Of a stretch of DNA of 64,000 nt, positions 19,376-28,108 are shown piece after piece; the first letter of the stretch is position 1, and the number at the start of each line of letters is the position of its first letter. Source of the stretch: Roseiarcus sp963742305. GTDB taxonomy: Bacteria > Pseudomonadota > Alphaproteobacteria > Rhizobiales > Beijerinckiaceae. Under the pieces are notes generated by a model that saw nothing but the letters and a program-made list of their open reading frames with translations, was not told the origin of the DNA and did no database searches. The translations under genes were made by a program, and so were the position numbers. The stretch lies in assembly GCA_963742305.1 (NCBI GenBank), contig CAVULN010000005.1, positions 5,249 through 69,248 of the forward strand, in the 5' to 3' direction.

Positions 19376-20153
19376 GCTGTGGAGCCGCTCATTGCGCCGG
19401 CCAAGCGCGGCGGCAATCGGCGTCATGTGGTCGTGCGCGAAGTCGTCAACGGCCTGATGTATATCCTGAGCACCGGCTGTCAGTGGCGGGCGATCGCTAA
19501 GGACCTGCCGCCGCGCTCGACGCTGTACGATTATTTCGACCTGTGGGGCTGGGACGGCACGCTCGATCGCATCCACGACGCGCTTTATGCGCAGTGCCGC
19601 CAAGCCGCCTCGCGCGAGGCGAACCCGACCGTCGCGATCATCGACAGCCAGAGCGTCAAGAGCGCGGAAAAAGGGGGCCTGCGATTGATCCGACGGGCTA
19701 CGACGCAGGCAAGAGGATCAAGGGCAGGAAGCGCCACATCCTTGTCGATACGCAAGGCCTGCTGATGCACGCCATCGTGCATGCCGCCGACGTCCAGGAC
19801 CGCGACGGCGGCGCGCTGCTGATGGCGAGCCTGTTCGGCGCCTTTCCGTTCCTGATCAAGCTCTATGCCGACGGCGGCTACCAGGGACCGGAGTTCCAGA
19901 GCGCGGTGAAACGGATTCTGGCGCGCGTCAACGTCGAGATCGTCAAGCGATCGGATCAAGCCACAGGGTTCGTCGCATTGCCCAAGCGCTGGATCGTCGA
20001 ACGCACCTTCGCTTGGCTCGGCCGCTGCCGACGACTGGCCAAGGACTGGGAATGTCGCGACCACAACGCCCTCCCCTTCCTGCGCCTCGCCTCCATCCGC
20101 CTCATGCTGCGAAAACTATGCAATCCCGCGGGATGTTCTCGGACAAACTCTAA
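19376..20153 (+). mobile_element. IS5-family element (IS427-like), 5'-truncated, two-frame transposase
   Basis: The sequence enters mid-gene at EPLIAPAKRGGNRRHVVVRE and continues through GLMYILSTGCQWRAI and IIDSQSVKSAEKGG (first catalytic Asp). It then needs a -1 shift at the A5G5 run near 19668-19678 to continue as IDPTGYDAGKRIKGRKRH, DGGYQGPEF (second Asp) and ERTFAWLGRCRRLAKDWE (Glu). It ends at LMLRKLCNP and a terminal repeat near GGACAAACTCTAA. About 15 residues and the left terminal repeat are missing, replaced by the IS256 fragment. The slippery A/G run suggests programmed frameshifting in the parent element. It cannot move by itself. Confidence 0.75.
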
Positions 20154-20273
20154 AAGATATCAGGACACGAAAGACCCATTTGGAGATGTCCAACTCCGAG
20201 CGGATGAACGCCCGGGGTCTACTCTCGGGTCGAGCGGCCGCAAGCGTCTCGCATACCTCACCTCACGAAACTG

Positions 20274-20945
20274 GACGGTTCTATCAAGGCGGTTCTTTGG
20301 TCGGAGCAGGGCGAGTGAGGCTCTGTTGAGGTGCGGGATTTCGTTCTTGGCTGGGGCGTAGGGCGGGGAAGGCGCTGCCCTGTCGGCTTCCGGAGCGGCC
20401 CCTCAGGCGGCGGCGATGCGATCGAGGTAGACCAGCCTGCGGAAGTTGTAGACGAGGTTGGCCATGCCGATCTTCAGCCTGGCGCGGGCGATGCCGACAG
20501 TGCGGATGAAGAGGTCCATCTTGTCCTTCTGCACCGCGAAGACAGGCTCGACGCCGGAGCGGACTTTGGACTTGAGGGCGTTGGCGCGCCGCATGGTCTC
20601 CGGCATCGGCCGACGCGGCGGCTTCTTGCGATGGATGCGGCTGACGAAGCCGTTCCTTTCGAGGAACGCCTCGTTGGCCTTCGAGCGGTAGGCCGTGTCG
20701 GCCCACACCGCGCTCGCGGTGTTGGTCTTGTCGAGCAGCCCCTCGCAGCCGCGCGCCCTCGTAGGCGGCGGCGTCGGTCGCGTCCCAGCGCCGGATCAGC
20801 CCATGCTCGCGGTCGATCGAGACATGGTTCTGGCAGCCGAAGGTCGGGATGGCGATGTCGACCGGAGGAACCGTCCCGTCCGGCCTCGCCTTGGCCTTGC
20901 TGAACTTGACCGTCCAGCGCGCGTCGCGGTCCTTCTGCCGGAGCT
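20274..20945 (-). mobile_element. truncated, frameshifted IS5-family copy, inverted relative to the intact one
   Basis: The minus strand from 20945 to 20403 carries the 3' half of the same transposase gene as the intact element to its right. It has a 2-base deletion near 20747 that breaks the frame before MWADTAYRSKANEAFLERNG. The terminal repeat GACGGTTCTA is at 20274-20283. Homology to the intact copy stops exactly where the left end of the intact copy begins. The 119 bases between stop codon and terminal repeat differ from the intact copy, so the two are related isoforms and not a fresh duplication. Confidence 0.85.
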
Positions 20946-20946
20946 G

Positions 20947-22249
20947 GACGGTTCTAAGAACCTCGCCATTTGGCGGAATTTCTGATTCCTTCGCTGATGA
21001 TGGAGCGGGGTGAGTCGATGCGCGGTGAGCCTGGGTTTTTCGACGTCGACGAGCGCCTGAGGCGGCTGAGCGATCTGGGCGATCAGTTGCTGGCCTTCAC
21101 GGCGGCGGTGGATTTCGACGTGTTCCGGCCCGAGCTGACGCGGGCGCTGGCCTACTCGGACGGTTCGCAGGGCGGCCGACCGCCGTTCGACCCTGTGATG
21201 ATGTTCAAGATCCTGGTGATCCAGGCGGCGAACGCCCTCTCCGACGAGCGCGCCGAGTTTCTGATCAATGACCGCCTGTCGTTCATGCGGTTTCTCGGGC
21301 TGGGCCTGTCCGACCGGGTTCCCGACGCCCGCACGATCTGGCTGTTCCGCGAGAAGCTGACCCGGGCCGAGGCGATCAAGCCGCTGTTCGACCGGTTCGA
21401 CGCGGCGCTGCGCGAGGCCGGGTACGTCGCCATGGGCGGGCAAACCCTCGGGTCAAGCCCGAGGGCCGACGCTTCGCTGATCCCAGCGCCCAAGCAGCGC
21501 AACACCGGGGAGGAGAAGAAGGCGATCAAGGACGGGCGCATCCCCGAGGCCTGGAAAGCCAAGCCTGCGAAGCTCCGGCAGAAGGACCGCGACGCGCGCT
21601 GGACGGTCAAGTTCAGCAAGGCCAAGGCGAGGCCGGACGGGACGGTTCCTCCGGTCGACATCGCCATCCCGACCTTCGGCTGCCAGAACCATGTCTCGAT
21701 CGACCGCGAGCATGGGCTGATCCGGCGCTGGGACGCAACCGACGCCGCCGCCTACGAGGGCGCGCGGCTGCGCGAGGGGCTGCTCGACAAGACCAACACG
21801 GCGAGCGCGGTGTGGGCCGACACGGCCTACCGCTCGAAGGCCAACGAGGCGTTCCTCGAAAGGAACGGCTTCGTCAGCCGCATCCATCGCAAGAAGCCGC
21901 CGCGTCGGCCGATGCCGGAGACCATGCGGCGCGCCAACGCCCTCAAGTCCAAAGTCCGCTCCGGCGTCGAGCCTGTCTTCGCGGTGCAGAAAGACAAGAT
22001 GGACCTCTTCATCCGCACTGTCGGCATCGCCCGCGCCAAACTGAAGATCGGCATGGCCAACCTCGTCTACAACTCCCGCAGGCTTGTCTATCTCGACCGC
22101 CTCGCCGCCCTGTGAGCCCCAAGCGCCGCGGTCCACGGCGGCGGCGCAGCCGCCCTCCATAAAAACGCCCAATCGCGGCGCCCGCCAAACCCGTGAACCC
22201 TGCTCAGCCCTGCGCCAAACCGGTTCAGCAACCCGTTGATAGAACCGTC
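20947..22249 (+). mobile_element. complete IS5-family insertion sequence, 1303 bp
   Basis: Bounded by the 10-bp inverted ends GACGGTTCTA (20947-20956) and TAGAACCGTC (22240-22249). It encloses one full transposase gene. Neighbours are decayed elements on both sides: the inverted truncated copy to the left and a helicase-like gene fragment to the right. No target duplication is seen at the ends, which fits later deletion of flanking DNA. Confidence 0.8.
20997..22115 (+). CDS. IS5-family transposase, complete
   Basis: A 372-residue transposase with an N-terminal DUF772-type domain (GGRPPFDPVMMFKILVIQA, about residues 62-80, then SFMRFLGLGLSDRVPDARTI) and a DDE_Tnp_1 catalytic domain (GQTLGSSPRADASLI, HVSIDREHGLI, AVWADTAYRSK). 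The first Asp site reads ADASLI where many relatives have DATII, so activity is likely but not certain. ATG codons at 20997 and 21000 are both possible; a TTG at 20970 is in frame but less likely. It is the only unbroken transposase gene in the window. Confidence 0.9.
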   Translation: MMERGESMRGEPGFFDVDERLRRLSDLGDQLLAFTAAVDFDVFRPELTRALAYSDGSQGGRPPFDPVMMFKILVIQAANALSDERAEFLINDRLSFMRFLGLGLSDRVPDARTIWLFREKLTRAEAIKPLFDRFDAALREAGYVAMGGQTLGSSPRADASLIPAPKQRNTGEEKKAIKDGRIPEAWKAKPAKLRQKDRDARWTVKFSKAKARPDGTVPPVDIAIPTFGCQNHVSIDREHGLIRRWDATDAAAYEGARLREGLLDKTNTASAVWADTAYRSKANEAFLERNGFVSRIHRKKPPRRPMPETMRRANALKSKVRSGVEPVFAVQKDKMDLFIRTVGIARAKLKIGMANLVYNSRRLVYLDRLAAL

Positions 22250-22446
22250 TTGTAGGCACGCAAGCGGGCCTCAAGCTGCTCAATCTTCGTGACCGTGCGC
22301 TCCATCGTAATCGCGAAGGCGTGGACCGAGCTTTCGAGTCGCTTGAGGAAATTGACCTTGATCATGCCGATCAAGAATTTTTCACGGTTAGCCTGCGAGA
22401 AGTTGACGATCTTCCGCTCTTCATACTGAGCCGCGTATGCGGGTAT
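22250..22446 (-). pseudogene. fragment of an SNF2/helicase-like protein, cut by IS ends on both sides
   Basis: About 65 residues on the minus strand (AYAAQYEERKIVNFSQANRE, then FLIGMIKVNFLKRLESSVHA and MERTVTKIEQLEARLRA). The KVNFLKRLESS block with surrounding charged helix resembles the C-terminal region of SNF2/helicase-related proteins found in restriction-like defence loci. One end abuts the intact IS5 element at 22249, the other an IS3-type terminal sequence near 22450. The assignment rests on this motif alone. Confidence 0.45.
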
Positions 22447-22506
22447 GGCCTGCTGCCGGTTTCGTGGACACCGAGAAAAGGTGTTTGATGAAACCGGAGG
22501 TGGTCC

Positions 22507-22662
22507 ATGGGAAGGCGAGTGTTTCCGCGAGAATTCAAGGTTGAGGCGGTCCGACTGATCCGGGAGCGCGGGGTCAGCGTGGCCCAGGCGGCTCGGGATC
22601 TGGAGATCCATGAGAACATGCTCCGGCGTTGGGCGAAGGAGTTGAGCGCCGATCCAATCTAA
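22507..22662 (+). pseudogene. IS3-family OrfA, 51-residue N-terminal fragment
   Basis: An HTH_Tnp_1 type start: MGRRVFPREFKVEAVRLIRE with VSVAQAARDLEIHENMLRRW. In complete relatives this leads to a leucine-zipper helix and OrfB by frameshifting; here it ends after KELSADPI where the hsdR sequence begins. An IS3-like left end (CCGGTTTCGTGGACACC region) lies just upstream of the ATG. The fragment shows that an IS3 element inserted in hsdR and then lost all but its first 220 bases. Confidence 0.8.
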
Positions 22663-25319
22663 TGGAACTGAAGAGCCCCGCGGACGCGCAGGCGACGCTG
22701 GAGCGAGCGCACAACCAGTTGCAGACCTACCGCGCCAAAGCGCCCGAGCTTCTGCGCTTCAATCAGGTTTGCGTCATCAGCGATGGCGTTTCGGCGCGCC
22801 TCGGCTTGCTCACCGTCGGCCTCGACCGTTTCGCCCCATGGCGCACGATCGACGGCGCGACGCTCGACGACGCCGGTCTGTCGGAGCTCGAAGTCATCAT
22901 CCGCGGCGTCTTCGCGCCTAAGCGGTTCCTTGACCTCATCGTCGATTACGTCGCCTTCGAGGTGAAGGACGGCGTCGTCAAATCGAAGAAGCTCACCGGG
23001 TATCACCAGTTCCATGCGGTGCGCAAGGCGCTGGCCTCGACGGTCGGCGGGGCGGGAGCGGACGGAGCGCGCAAGGGCGGCGTCGTCTGGCACACGCAAG
23101 GCTCCGGGAAAGTCGCTGACGATGCTCTTCTTCGTGCGGCAATTGCAGCTCGCCCGCACGCTCAAGAACCCGACGATCGTCATGCTGACCGACCGGAACG
23201 ATCTCGACAATCAACTTTTCGGCGAGTTCGTCGCGCACGGCTCCGCCTTGCGCATGGCTCCGCGGCAGGCCGACAGCGCCGCTGAGATGCGCGAGTTGCT
23301 CAACGTCGACATCGGCGGCCTCGTCTTTACGTCGATCCAGAAGTTTCGCGGCGATGAGGGCGAGCACCCCTTACTGACGAACCGCGCCAACGTGATCGTC
23401 ATCGCTGACGAGGCGCACCGCACGCAGTACGGCCTGAAGAAGCGCTTTGTCGCGGGCGAGGACGCGGTGCGGGAGACAATCAGGCTTCGCCGAATATGTG
23501 CGCCAGGCCCTGCCCAACGCAACCTTCGTCGGCTTCACCGGAACCCCGATCGCGCTCGGCGACCGCGACACACGGCGCGTCTTCGGCGACGTGATCGACA
23601 CTTACGACATGGCCCAATCGGTCGCCGACCGCGCGACCGTACCGCTCTACTACACCGCCCGGCTCGCCAAGCTGAAGCTCAACCTGTCGGACGAAGACCG
23701 CGCGCGAGCTCGACGCGCTGGCCGAGGAACTGACCGAAGGCGACGAAAGCGCCGCCGAGCGCGCCAAGGGCAAGCTCGCTCGCTTCGAGGAAGTCGTCGG
23801 CGCGTCCGATCGCGTCGCCGAGATCGCCGCCGACATCGTCGCCCATTTCGAACGTCGGCGCGAGGCGGTGGCGGGCGGCAAGGGCATGATCGTGACGATC
23901 AGCCGACGCGTCGCAGTCGATATGTACGACGCCATCGCGGCGCTGCGACCCGACTGGGTGTCCGCCGACCCACGCGACGATTCGTCCGGCATGTTGAAGG
24001 TCGTCATCACCGGGCAAGGGCAACGACGAGCCCCACGCCCTACAGCCGCATCTTCGCACCAAGAAGCGGCGCGAAGCGATGGCCGAAGCGGTTCAAGAAC
24101 CCGGACTCGGGCTTCGATCTCGTCATCGTGCGCGACATGTGGCTGACCGGATTCGACGCGCCTTCGCTGCACACGCTCTATATCGACAAGCCGATGCAGG
24201 GCCATGCGCTGATGCAGGCGATCGCCCGCGTCAACCGCGTCTTCGGCGACAAGCCGGGCGGCCTCATCGTCGACTATCTCGGCATCGGGGCCGAACTGAA
24301 GGCCGCGCTCGCGGAGTATTCGGCGCGCGACCGCGAGGAGGTGCGGCTCGACATCGACGAGGCCGTGCGCCAGACCCTGAGCCGGCTCGAAAGCGCCGAA
24401 GCGATGCTCGGCGGGCGCGCCCTGGCGCGAATTCTTCCGCCGGCTCCGGCGCGGCGGCTGACGATCCTCAAGCTGTGCCTCGAAACCATTCTGGCGAGCG
24501 GCCGTCGCGAGGATTTCGTCAAGACCGCGCTCGAGTTGGAGACGGCCTACGCTATTAGCGCTGGCGACGACCGGGTGGCGACGGCGCCGCGACGACATCG
24601 CGCTGATCGCCGCTGTCCGCGCCAATCTCGTCAAATACACGGTCGGGTCTGGGCGGCAGCGCGAGAGCGATCGAGCGCGACATCCGCCAGCTTGTTGTCG
24701 CGCGCGGTGATGGCCGACGGCATTCTCGACGTGTTCAAGTCGGCGGGAGTCTCGAACAGAGGGACGTCTCGGTCCTCTCGGACGAATTCCTCGCGGAAGT
24801 GGCGCAGGTCAAGGAGAAGAATCTTGCAGTCGAGACGCTGCGTCGCGTGCTCGCCGACGAAATCAAGGCGCGAGCGCGTTCGAACATCGTTATGTCGGAA
24901 AAGCTGAGTGAACGGCTCGACGAAACCTTGCGCCGCTATCACAACCGCGCCGTCGACAGCCTGCAAGTGATCGAAGAGCCTGATCGCGCTCGCTAAGGAA
25001 ATTCGCGCGGCGCAGCGCGCGCAGCGGCGAACTAGGGATGAGCGACGAAGAATTGGCCTTCTATGACGCACTCGCCGAGAACGGGTCGGCCCGCGACCTA
25101 ATGACGCACGATCAATTGCGCGTCTTGGCGCAAATGCTAGTCCGGACGATCCGAGCCTCCGCGTCGATCGACTGGACAAAGAAGGAGAGCGTGCGCGCGA
25201 AAATGCGAATTGAGGTTCGCAAGATGCTTGCGCGCTACGGCTATCCGCCCGACTTGCAAAAGGCGGCGGTCGACCTCGTCATACGACAAGCTGAGACGCT
25301 GGCGGCTGATTGGGGCTAA
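22662..25319 (+). pseudogene. hsdR: type I restriction endonuclease subunit R, 5'-truncated and multiply frameshifted
   Basis: Across three frames the HsdR motor can be followed in order. The nuclease half-motif ELKSPAD is at the first residues, then Walker A WHTQGSGKS (near 23100), TDRNDLDNQLF, DEAH-type ADEAHRTQYG (near 23410), FTGTPIALGD (near 23535), RDMWLTGFDAPSLHTLYID with MQAIARVNRVF (motifs V-VI, near 24130-24240), and the C-terminal helical domain to 25319. Frame changes are needed near 23110, 23485, 23700, 24020, 24095, 24570, 24700 and 24980. About 170 N-terminal residues, including the first nuclease acid, were lost at the IS3 junction. No hsdM or hsdS is present. The gene is dead unless many sequencing errors are assumed. 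Confidence 0.88.
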
Positions 25320-25385
25320 AGGTTCAAACTCTTTCGAGCCGGTAAACCGACGACAGATACCATCCGGTCGCCTGGGGTCCGTCGG

Positions 25386-26609
25386 TCAGGCGCGCAGCCC
25401 AGTCAACGGAATGACCTCGCCGCCACGCTTCATCTCGTCCAGCCTATCCGCCCACCATTGCATCATCTTCACTCGCTCGTCCCAAAACTCCGCCCGCGCA
25501 TAGGCGCGGCGGACGGCGTTGCCCTCGATGTGGGCAAGCTGGGCCTCGATCGCATCGGAGTTCCAAAGGCCGCTCTCGTTGAGGATCGAGGAGGCTGCGG
25601 CGCGGAAGCCGTGGGCGGTCATTTCGTCCTTCGCGTAGCCGAGGCGGCGCAAGGCAGCGTTGAGCGTGTTTTCGGAGAGCGGACGGCCCCGCCCTCGCAT
25701 GCCGGGCAGGATTAACTCGGCCTCGCCCGTGATTGTGCGCAGGTTCTTCAGGACGGCAATCGTCTGGCGGGCGAGGGGAATGCGATGCGGACGTCGCATC
25801 TTCATGCGGCCGGGCGGGATAATCCAAACCGCCTTGTCGAAGTCCATCTCCATCCAGCGAGCGCCGCGTAACTCGCCCGGTCGCACAAAGGTAAGCGCGA
25901 GCAGTTGCAGGCCGCCCCGCACTTCCGGCATGCCGTTGTGGCCGTCGATCGCTCGGAGCAGCTCGCCGAGCCCCACCGGGTCGACGATCGTGGCCCGATG
26001 GCGCACGATCGGCGCTTTCAACGCGCCCCGTAGCGCCAATGTCGGATCGGCCGAGGCGCGGCCGGTCGCCATGGCGTAGCGGAAGGTCGCGCCAATAGTC
26101 GCGCGCAGGCGCTTGGCGCTCTCGCGGCGCTCACGCGCCTCGACGCTCTGCAAGACCTTCAGGATTTCGGGCGCGGTGATTTCGGCGATTGGTCGCGGGC
26201 CGAGCGATTTGCTAGCGATTCTGACCAGCCATTCGGTCTTGCTGACGGTAGCCTCCGCCTTCCCCTCATCACGTTTCTTAGCGACGAACTCGTGGGCCAC
26301 GACGGCGAACGTGTTGGCCTGCTCGTTGGCCTTTGCGATCCTCGCAAGCTGCTTCTGCCGGCTCGGATCGAGCCCGGCGTTCAATTGCCGCTTGGCCTCG
26401 TCACGACGCGTCCGCGCTTCCTTGAGCTGGATCGTTGGGTAAGGGCCGATCGCGAGCTTGCGTTGCTTGCCCGCGAATCGATAGGCGAGGTTCCAAAGTT
26501 TCGCGCCGGAGGGCATGACCCAGAGCTGAAGGCCGCCGCCATCAGAATGTTTCGCGATACGCCCCTCGGTGGCGCGAAGAGCCTGTATCTGCTTGTCGGT
26601 GAGCGGCAT
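25386..26609 (-). CDS. P4-type tyrosine recombinase (island integrase)
   Basis: A 407-residue integrase: an N-terminal DUF4102 arm-binding domain (MPLTDKQIQALRATEGRI, about 1-90), a core-binding domain, and the catalytic domain with Arg in FVRPGELRGARW, the HGFRAAASSIL box, and the Tyr near the C terminus in VRRAYARAEFWDER. All are consistent with an active enzyme that joins attachment sites in tRNA genes. Start ATG at 26609 begins the conserved N terminus; the frame upstream is not conserved. It lies 154 bases from the 3' end of tRNA-Thr and points away from it, the standard layout of P4-like islands. It is intact although its island is decayed. Confidence 0.93.
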   Translation of the reverse strand: MPLTDKQIQALRATEGRIAKHSDGGGLQLWVMPSGAKLWNLAYRFAGKQRKLAIGPYPTIQLKEARTRRDEAKRQLNAGLDPSRQKQLARIAKANEQANTFAVVAHEFVAKKRDEGKAEATVSKTEWLVRIASKSLGPRPIAEITAPEILKVLQSVEARERRESAKRLRATIGATFRYAMATGRASADPTLALRGALKAPIVRHRATIVDPVGLGELLRAIDGHNGMPEVRGGLQLLALTFVRPGELRGARWMEMDFDKAVWIIPPGRMKMRRPHRIPLARQTIAVLKNLRTITGEAELILPGMRGRGRPLSENTLNAALRRLGYAKDEMTAHGFRAAASSILNESGLWNSDAIEAQLAHIEGNAVRRAYARAEFWDERVKMMQWWADRLDEMKRGGEVIPLTGLRA

Positions 26610-26610
26610 G

Positions 26611-26650
26611 TGTTGGCCTTGGGAATCGCGTGTTGACCTCAAGGCCAACA
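26611..26650. promoter_or_regulatory. 11-bp inverted repeat immediately upstream of the integrase start
   Basis: TGTTGGCCTTG (26611-26621) and CAAGGCCAACA (26640-26650) are perfect inverted repeats separated by 18 bases, beginning one base before the integrase ATG. It may be an operator for autorepression or an mRNA hairpin occluding translation, or an arm-type site. Confidence 0.6.
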
Positions 26651-26762
26651 AAATCGCCGGATGTCAAGGGCTGTCGTCGGACCGTTTTGGACGCGTAATC
26701 GGATAAATCGTTTGAGATTCAAAGTCTTGATGGACTGATATGGACGCCTTGAGATTGTGGAC

Positions 26763-26838
26763 TGGTGCCGGTTGAGGGACTCGAACCCCCGACCCACGGT
26801 TTACAAAACCGTTGCTCTACCAACTGAGCTAAACCGGC
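26763..26838 (-). tRNA. tRNA-Thr (anticodon TGT), CCA encoded
   Basis: A full cloverleaf on the minus strand: acceptor GCCGGTT/AACCGGC, D-stem GCTC/GAGC, anticodon stem ACGGT/ACCGT around TTTGTAA, variable loop GGGTC, T-arm with TTCGAGT, discriminator A and encoded CCA. The anticodon TGT reads threonine ACA codons. Its 3' side faces the integrase and is the probable attachment site of the neighbouring island. Confidence 0.96.
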
Positions 26839-26896
26839 GCCCCCCGTGCGGGCCCATGGGCTATCAGCGAGCCTGGCCGCGTGCAAGGGCGTCGCT

Positions 26897-27319
26897 TCAG
26901 GCGCCGCCGGCCGCGACGGTCGGCGTCCACGGGCCGGAAGCGGGCAGGGCCTCCTCCGCGCCGGGCCAGGGGGGCATGGTGATCGCCACGAACGTGAGCG
27001 GCGAGCCGGATTCGGCCCGAAACTGGAACGCGGTTCCGAGCGGGATGGTAAGCGCCGTGCCGGGCGCAAGCGGGTCGATGCGCTCCGATCCGTTCTGACT
27101 GCGCCAGATCGCGCCCCGCCCGCCGACCACGAACCAGATTTCCTCGACCGTTCGATGCGTGACGCCGTGCGACACGGCGCCGGCGGACAATTCGAAATGC
27201 GCCATGCTTCCCCCGGCGAGGCTCAGGAGCAGGCGAACCGCCGTTCCGTCCGGCGCGACCGCGTCGACGTCCTCGCCGAGCGTCCTGGTCTCATAGGGCC
27301 TCATCGCGACCGTGGTCAT
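26897..27319 (-). CDS. cupin-domain protein
   Basis: A 140-residue single-domain cupin. The two motifs can be followed: the first around VSHGVTHRTVEEIWFVVGG, with His residues and Glu, and the second around PLAPGTALTIPLGTAFQFRA. The second motif lacks the usual His, so metal binding may be altered or absent. The start ATG at 27319 has GAGG upstream. It is divergent from pyrE across 153 bases. The reaction is unknown; small cupins include sugar isomerases, dioxygenases and ligand sensors. Confidence 0.8.
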   Translation of the reverse strand: MTTVAMRPYETRTLGEDVDAVAPDGTAVRLLLSLAGGSMAHFELSAGAVSHGVTHRTVEEIWFVVGGRGAIWRSQNGSERIDPLAPGTALTIPLGTAFQFRAESGSPLTFVAITMPPWPGAEEALPASGPWTPTVAAGGA

Positions 27320-27472
27320 GGTGAACCTCGCGGTCGGACGCGGCTCATGACCAAGTCGTCTCGGCTCCCCGATCGGCGCTTCGCCGGAACGCGCCGGATT
27401 CGTTCGATTTCGCCCGCATCTATCGGCGAAAAACCGGGTTTCGCTTTTTCGCGGCGCGCTCTAAGAGGAGCC

Positions 27473-28078
27473 ATGACGAACGACAGCCTAACGCCTGAGC
27501 AGGCGCTTGACGAGTTTCGCGCCGCCGGCGCGCTCCTGACCGGCCACTTCATCTTGTCGTCCGGGCTGCGCTCGCCGGTGTTCCTGCAGAAGATGTTCGT
27601 CTTCCAGGATCCGGTCCGCACCGAACGCCTGTGTCGCGCGCTGGCGGGGAAAGCGCGCGAGGCGTTCGGGCCGATCGACGTCGTCGCTTCGCCTGCGGTC
27701 GGCGGCATCGTGCCCGGCTACGAGACGGCGCGCTGGCTCGGCGCCAAGGCGATTTTCGTCGAGCGCGAGGCGGGAACCTTCAAGTTGCGCCGCGGATTCG
27801 AGATTGCTCCCGGCGCGCGCGTGCTGATGGTCGAGGACATCATCACCACCGGCCTTTCGTCGCGCGAGACGCTCGCGGCGCTGGCCGAGCATCCCGGAAA
27901 GATCGTCGGCGCGGCCTGCCTGATCGACCGGTCGGGCGGAAAAGCCGACATTGGCGTCAGGCGGGTGGCGCTGGCGACGCTCGACATTCCTGCTTACCCG
28001 CCCGATGCGCTGCCGCCGGACCTTGCGGCGATTCCGCCAGTCAAGCCCGGAAGCCGCGGGCTCGCCGGGGCGGCCTGA
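27473..28078 (+). CDS. pyrE: orotate phosphoribosyltransferase
   Basis: A 201-residue enzyme of pyrimidine synthesis that joins orotate and PRPP to give OMP. The PRPP loop VLMVEDIITTGLSS (about residues 119-132) is canonical for PyrE, and the flexible catalytic loop EREAGTFKLRRGF and N-terminal GHFILSSGLRSPVFLQK are in place. Start ATG at 27473 follows AAGAGGAG. It begins a run with pdxJ and acpS, an order common in Rhizobiales, where it usually sits close to rsh; here rsh is 4.5 kb further on behind several accessory genes. Confidence 0.95.
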   Translation: MTNDSLTPEQALDEFRAAGALLTGHFILSSGLRSPVFLQKMFVFQDPVRTERLCRALAGKAREAFGPIDVVASPAVGGIVPGYETARWLGAKAIFVEREAGTFKLRRGFEIAPGARVLMVEDIITTGLSSRETLAALAEHPGKIVGAACLIDRSGGKADIGVRRVALATLDIPAYPPDALPPDLAAIPPVKPGSRGLAGAA

Positions 28079-28108
28079 TCGAGGCGAATCGTCGAAGAAG
28101 GACAAGCG

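Noticed and set aside
22662..25319. A set of separate small genes in place of one hsdR
   Set aside because: Ordered HsdR motifs over alternating frames show one broken gene.
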